Shown here: one piece after another, positions 8,377 through 11,886 of the stretch
How positions within the stretch are numbered: position 1 is the first letter of the stretch
Layout: each line of letters opens with the position of its first letter
Made by a program: the position numbers and the translations under genes
Source of the DNA: UBA2645 sp044360285
Lineage (GTDB): Bacteria > Pseudomonadota > Alphaproteobacteria > Rickettsiales > UBA1997
DNA length: 11,886 bases
NCBI GenBank assembly: GCA_044360285.1
Contig: JBIKKP010000041.1
Location: forward strand, 1-11,886
Direction of reading: 5' to 3'
Notes under the pieces: generated by a model
Databases searched by the model: none
What the model was told of the DNA's origin: nothing
The model's input: the letters and a program-made list of their open reading frames with translations, nothing else

Positions 8377-10587
8377 ATGCCTTCTTCCAAAAAAATTTTT
8401 GTACACGGTCCTGGTTTCCCCGAGTTAAGATGCACTTTCGCCAACCCAGATTGCCTAGCAAAACATGATGTGACTATTATTGGTAATGGAGATAAAAGAG
8501 TTGGAGTTGATCAACTTCCAGAAGATTTGGGCGAAAATCCTATGATTTATTTGCATCTGGATAGCATGCATTTCCAAGGCTTTGACGAACCTTACTTTGC
8601 ATTGGCCCCACTAGTTACTTCTTTAAAATCATACGATGATTTTCACACAGAAACTACAAACGAAACTTTAGTTCCTCAGACGGTTTTTCTCAAAAAATTA
8701 TCTAAAAGACTTGGATCAGATTCAAAAGCAACAATTTTGCTTGCAACCTGTCGCTTCGGCGAAAAAGCACAAAAAGAAATCAAAAAATTTCTACCCGCTG
8801 GAGTTACTTTAATTGCCACTTCTAACAACATCGAACGGCTTTCTGTTACATCCCCTTCACTAGATTACATCAGCGAAACTATTTCCGCCCCTCGCGACGA
8901 AATAATTGAACGAACACTTACCCACTACGGAAGCGGCACCTGTCTTATTCATGATGGAAAAATAATTCGCGCAGCATCTCCAAAAACTATTCCTTCCCAC
9001 GCCGGAATGAAAGCGCATCTACAAACGGAATTAACCAAATTTGGCCTTGGTGAAATAACAGTTAGCGATGATTCAACAACTCAATATTCCCTTGGAGTTA
9101 TTAACGAACGGCTCGCCAACAAATTACTTACCGACGCATTTGTAAGCAGCGTCGCAACTTCTGACATTGACACCAGCGCCGTCTTAAATCCAACCGCGGA
9201 AAGATTATTTGGAGGAATACTAGAAAAACACTTAGATGGATACAAACCAGCCTCAAAACTGCTTAATGCAACGCGCCCCTCTTTCCAAGCGACGATTGAT
9301 GAACCTTTTCCTCTTACTGGAAATACCTTACTCACAAATGCAGTAATCCGAAATAAAGTTGAGGCGGTAATTGAATTAACTGGAGCTGGAGCCAATCCAA
9401 ACACAAGATCGGCAGAGGGCTTTACTCCATTGATGATTGCTGCTCATCTTGGGCATCTGAAAGTTGCTGATATTTTATTAAGAAACGAAAGAATAAATCT
9501 CGATGAAACCCTAGAATTATACAGCGCTTTAGGCTTTGCTTCCATTAAGGGAGACACTGCCATGACAAAAAAATTGCTACAAGCGGGCGCAACAAATTGC
9601 CTCTTCACAGCCTTCGATCTCGCAATTAGCCAAACAGATAAAAATGAGGCAGAAGAGTTAATAAAACTTTGCCTAGATAACGGATTTCGACCTGCCGAAG
9701 TGCCTGATAAATTTAAAGAATTCGTTGGTAAATACTTGGCAGAAAAAGATGCCAGCACTGCAACCTCTGCAGAATATGTTGTTGATGCAAGAGAAGGAGT
9801 TGCAGCCCCAGAGTCAGAATTATCAAGAAACGCCGCTCCTCCAATTGCAACAACGCCTGCGGCAGTAAGTGCAGCAGCGCCGCCACCGCCAGGAGGAAAA
9901 ATAGCTCAAGCATCCCCAACACCAGCGGCAACCGCTCACATCCCAGCATCAATCTCTGCTTTGCCACCAGCTGCGAAATCAACAAGACCAGCTACGACCG
10001 CCACTACTCCTCCAACTGCAGCTCCATCTTTTGGAAGCAGTCTCTTCACCGCGCTAGCAGTGGCAGCACAAATCGACTCTTCACAATCTTCCTCGACAAG
10101 ACCTGCAGCCTCAAGCTCCGCAAGCGCAAGCACAAAGGCTTCCAATCATTTTGGAGCAACAGAAGTTTTGGAAGTCGCCACTGCGCTTGGTATTTACAAT
10201 TCAGATCTCACCAAAAAACTTGGAACTTCGGCAACGCAAGCTGGATCTTTGGAAGAAAAAATTAAGAGACTCATCCCCAGCGATTCTCCCGCGCCAACGC
10301 CTTCCCAAAGAGAGTTAGATGGAACAGCAAAATCTCGAAAAGCAGAAGAAAGAGCAGTACTTTTTGAACTTGGACAAGCCACTCCTCTTCCAGAAATGAC
10401 TCTAGGTAGAGAGCCAACAGTTGTTCACCAAACCAAGGCCGAAGAAGAATCTGCTCACAAAGAAAAATTAGATCGCGCAGGGCAAAAAGCCGCAACGGCA
10501 AGGGAATCCGGAAAAACTTCCTGGAACATGCATCCTAAAAGTTCGAGGCCGGCAACAGGAAAGCCGGGAAAGCAAGGGCATCGTTAG
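8377..10587 (+). CDS. Multidomain ankyrin protein with unassigned N-terminal domain and Pro/Ala/Ser/Thr-rich tail
   Basis: A 736-residue protein. Residues 1-300 are an alpha/beta domain I cannot place firmly: MIYLHLDSMHFQG (56-68) and ATILLATCRFGEKA (118-131) then GVTLIATSN look like the His-bearing and Cys-bearing strands of a caspase-fold (clan CD) protease, with His60 or His65 and Cys125 as a possible dyad, but the usual His-Gly is missing. About four ankyrin repeats follow (311-440; best unit EGFTPLMIAAHLGHLKVADILL at 347). The rest (445-736) is low complexity, rich in Pro/Ala/Ser/Thr, interrupted by one likely folded helical segment (about 590-630, ATEVLEVATALGIY) and ending basic (RPATGKPGKQGHR). 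No signal peptide. The ATG at 8377 lacks a Shine-Dalgarno. The architecture suggests a host-directed effector (inference). Confidence 0.9.
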   Translation: MPSSKKIFVHGPGFPELRCTFANPDCLAKHDVTIIGNGDKRVGVDQLPEDLGENPMIYLHLDSMHFQGFDEPYFALAPLVTSLKSYDDFHTETTNETLVPQTVFLKKLSKRLGSDSKATILLATCRFGEKAQKEIKKFLPAGVTLIATSNNIERLSVTSPSLDYISETISAPRDEIIERTLTHYGSGTCLIHDGKIIRAASPKTIPSHAGMKAHLQTELTKFGLGEITVSDDSTTQYSLGVINERLANKLLTDAFVSSVATSDIDTSAVLNPTAERLFGGILEKHLDGYKPASKLLNATRPSFQATIDEPFPLTGNTLLTNAVIRNKVEAVIELTGAGANPNTRSAEGFTPLMIAAHLGHLKVADILLRNERINLDETLELYSALGFASIKGDTAMTKKLLQAGATNCLFTAFDLAISQTDKNEAEELIKLCLDNGFRPAEVPDKFKEFVGKYLAEKDASTATSAEYVVDAREGVAAPESELSRNAAPPIATTPAAVSAAAPPPPGGKIAQASPTPAATAHIPASISALPPAAKSTRPATTATTPPTAAPSFGSSLFTALAVAAQIDSSQSSSTRPAASSSASASTKASNHFGATEVLEVATALGIYNSDLTKKLGTSATQAGSLEEKIKRLIPSDSPAPTPSQRELDGTAKSRKAEERAVLFELGQATPLPEMTLGREPTVVHQTKAEEESAHKEKLDRAGQKAATARESGKTSWNMHPKSSRPATGKPGKQGHR

Positions 10588-10624
10588 GATTTTTGGATTT
10601 TTTTCGAGCTTGTCGCACCCCCTC

Positions 10625-10657
10625 TTGTCACCCCGCGTACTAAGTGCGGGGTGACAA
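10625..10657. repeat. GC-rich 12 bp inverted repeat between convergent genes
   Basis: TTGTCACCCCGC (10625-10636), a nine-base loop, and GCGGGGTGACAA (10646-10657) pair perfectly. It sits in the 127 bp between convergent genes and could stop transcription from both sides, but neither strand has a T-run directly after the stem, so it is not a textbook intrinsic terminator. Its style is that of dispersed bacterial palindromes. Confidence 0.8.
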
Positions 10658-10714
10658 ACTCAAGTGAAGTACACCACGTCAAAACGAGAAAGGTACGTCA
10701 AACTAAGTGCAACC

Positions 10715-11776
10715 TCAAAAAATCTCCACCGCCCCCAAATCAAGCAGCAGCTGGTTTAAGTAAATTCCTTCGTCAGCAATTTTTTGCAGATCGTCCAACT
10801 TTTCCGATGTTTTCCCTTGGGCAAAAAAAACATCCGCAACGTATCTGCCGTAAATGTCGGTCTTGCTGGTTTTAATCACCAAAAATTCGACGTTTTTTAA
10901 AACTTTACTCAGCACCGCCGAACTTTTTTTGCCTTCCGCTGTGTCAAGTTCCGCCGCAGAAATTGCCCGCAAACGCAAAATTTCTGTGTGAAAAATTCCA
11001 AAGCCCAAATCCAAAATCACACGAATTGTGTCACCGTCAACCACCCTCTCAAGCCGCGCCTTGTAACAGTGCAGCTGCTTTGCAGAAATTCCTGATTTTT
11101 TTATTTCGTAAGAATTTTTGTTTTTCTCGCTCGTCACAATTGCATCTTCAACGCGCAAATTTTTGGGAATTTTTTGTTCGATTTTTTGAAAAATTCCAAA
11201 GCCGCAATCAAAAAAATAATCACTTAATTTTGGCAATTTTGCGATTTTGTAATTAAACAATTTTCCGCGCACCGGAATGATTTTTTTTGGTTTTATTTCT
11301 TCAGACTTAGATGGCTTATCCTTTGATTTTGCTGGCTTGGCACCATCTTTGCTTTTGCTTACTTCAAGCTGCAATTGATCTGAATCCCAGCCATTTTGCA
11401 GCGTCAATTCTTGCAAATATTTTCGCTCTTCTTGCTTCTTGATTCCGGCCAAAACGCGGTAGTGACTCCAGTTTAAGCGGTCGTCGTCTTTGGGAAGTTT
11501 TTTGTAGGTTTTGTAAAATGAATTCATTTTGTAGAGCACCGTCTCACTAAGCCCAGTGTCTCGCGCAAGCTGCTTAATTAAATGATCACCGTATCCAGAT
11601 TGCGAATTTTTTGACAAATTTTTCTGAACTAATTTTCCAATTCTCCACGCCATTTCAACTTTTTGACGAGTAACACTTTTGACGATTTTGTCTTGGGTTG
11701 CGGCAATTTGTTTTTGAATTTCGACAACAAGTTTTTGGTAATCGCTGGAAGCAATTTCGTTGGTTTTTTTCTTCAT
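10715..11776 (-). CDS. DUF1016 N-terminal domain fused to staphylococcal-nuclease-like domain
   Basis: A 353-residue predicted nuclease. Residues about 10-125 carry the DUF1016/YhcG N-terminal signature: MAWRIGKLV, YGDHLIKQLA, GLSETVLYKMNSFYKTY and WSHYRVLAGI. A Lys-rich linker (140-166) follows. Residues 236-353 match the staphylococcal/thermonuclease OB-fold: VVDGDT (Asp249, calcium ligand), LRLRAISAAEL (Arg268, Glu276), DIYGRYVADVFF (Arg311) and a closing LNQLLLDLGAVEIF. Aligned to staphylococcal nuclease, Arg35, Glu43 and Arg87 are kept, but Asp40 is replaced by Ser273, so metal binding may be weakened. The segment 167-230 also contains a GFGIF motif (191-195) like that at 258-261. No signal peptide, so a cytoplasmic role on DNA or RNA is likely. 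The usual DUF1016 partner is a PDDEXK nuclease, absent here. The ATG at 11776 has an A-rich leader and no Shine-Dalgarno. Confidence 0.85.
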   Translation of the reverse strand: MKKKTNEIASSDYQKLVVEIQKQIAATQDKIVKSVTRQKVEMAWRIGKLVQKNLSKNSQSGYGDHLIKQLARDTGLSETVLYKMNSFYKTYKKLPKDDDRLNWSHYRVLAGIKKQEERKYLQELTLQNGWDSDQLQLEVSKSKDGAKPAKSKDKPSKSEEIKPKKIIPVRGKLFNYKIAKLPKLSDYFFDCGFGIFQKIEQKIPKNLRVEDAIVTSEKNKNSYEIKKSGISAKQLHCYKARLERVVDGDTIRVILDLGFGIFHTEILRLRAISAAELDTAEGKKSSAVLSKVLKNVEFLVIKTSKTDIYGRYVADVFFAQGKTSEKLDDLQKIADEGIYLNQLLLDLGAVEIF

Positions 11777-11799
11777 TTTTTAATTGATGTTTTTTTTGA

Positions 11800-11822
11800 A
11801 TTCCTGCCGCGGCGGCAGGAAT
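11800..11822. repeat. GC-rich 10 bp hairpin upstream of the nuclease gene
   Basis: ATTCCTGCCG, loop CGG, CGGCAGGAAT. It lies 24 bp before the start of the minus-strand nuclease gene. No T-run follows on either strand in the direction needed for termination. From here to the right edge (to 11886) I see no gene start or other feature. Confidence 0.75.
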
Positions 11823-11886
11823 CAACCCTCTTTTGCCCGCCTGGTTGTTGGCCCCGCAAAAAATTTTCCTAAAATCGTGATTTTTT

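Noticed and set aside
10549..10567. Five-bp CCGGC/GCCGG stem near the end of the large ankyrin gene
   Set aside because: Short stem inside the coding region, too far from the T-rich stretch to be an intrinsic terminator.
10651..10875. Short plus-strand ORF over the end of the nuclease gene
   Set aside because: It starts inside the palindrome and runs antisense to a well-supported domain; no coding character.

Overview
The window is an AT-rich stretch of bacterial genome. It carries nine protein-coding genes (one cut by the left edge) and one gene remnant, and no RNA gene, transposase, integrase or CRISPR array that I can see. The mix of three ankyrin-repeat proteins with long Gly/Ala- or Pro/Ala-rich tails, few Shine-Dalgarno sites and compact spacing suggests a host-associated Gram-negative bacterium. 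A Rickettsiales- or Holosporales-like alphaproteobacterium is my best guess, but nothing here proves the lineage.

Left part (1-4368): two successive copies of a two-gene module on the + strand. Copy 1 is an ankyrin protein (5' end outside the window) followed 18 bp later by an apparently intact cytoplasmic D-Ala-D-Ala dipeptidase. Copy 2 is a second ankyrin protein followed by a short wreck of the same dipeptidase gene, in which only the first ~20 and last ~15 codons are recognisable. The first ankyrin gene is built of near-identical 99-105 bp units with superimposed longer duplications. Its tail also contains a hexanucleotide run, a 162/144 bp tandem duplication and a 93 bp tandem duplication.

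Middle (4369-8282): an unrecognised protein with a Gly/Ala/Glu-rich tail (- strand), then divergently a class I DNA photolyase (+). The photolyase has a perfect 16 bp hairpin upstream that buries a consensus Shine-Dalgarno sequence and a 15-codon mini-ORF. Convergent to the photolyase is a two-gene - strand operon: an exported eight-cysteine protein followed by a small protein with a repeated GSAEGA-type tail.

Right part (8377-11886): a 736-residue protein with an unassigned N-terminal domain (weakly like a caspase-fold protease), about four ankyrin repeats and a ~290-residue Pro/Ala/Ser/Thr-rich tail. Convergent to it is a fusion of a DUF1016 (YhcG-type) N-terminal domain to a staphylococcal-nuclease-like domain, in place of the expected PDDEXK nuclease.

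Taken together, the locus looks like an accessory island of rapidly evolving putative effectors with a common architecture (folded or ankyrin head plus low-complexity tail), interspersed with cell-wall and DNA-repair housekeeping functions. Secretion of the tailed proteins is inference, not something the sequence shows.
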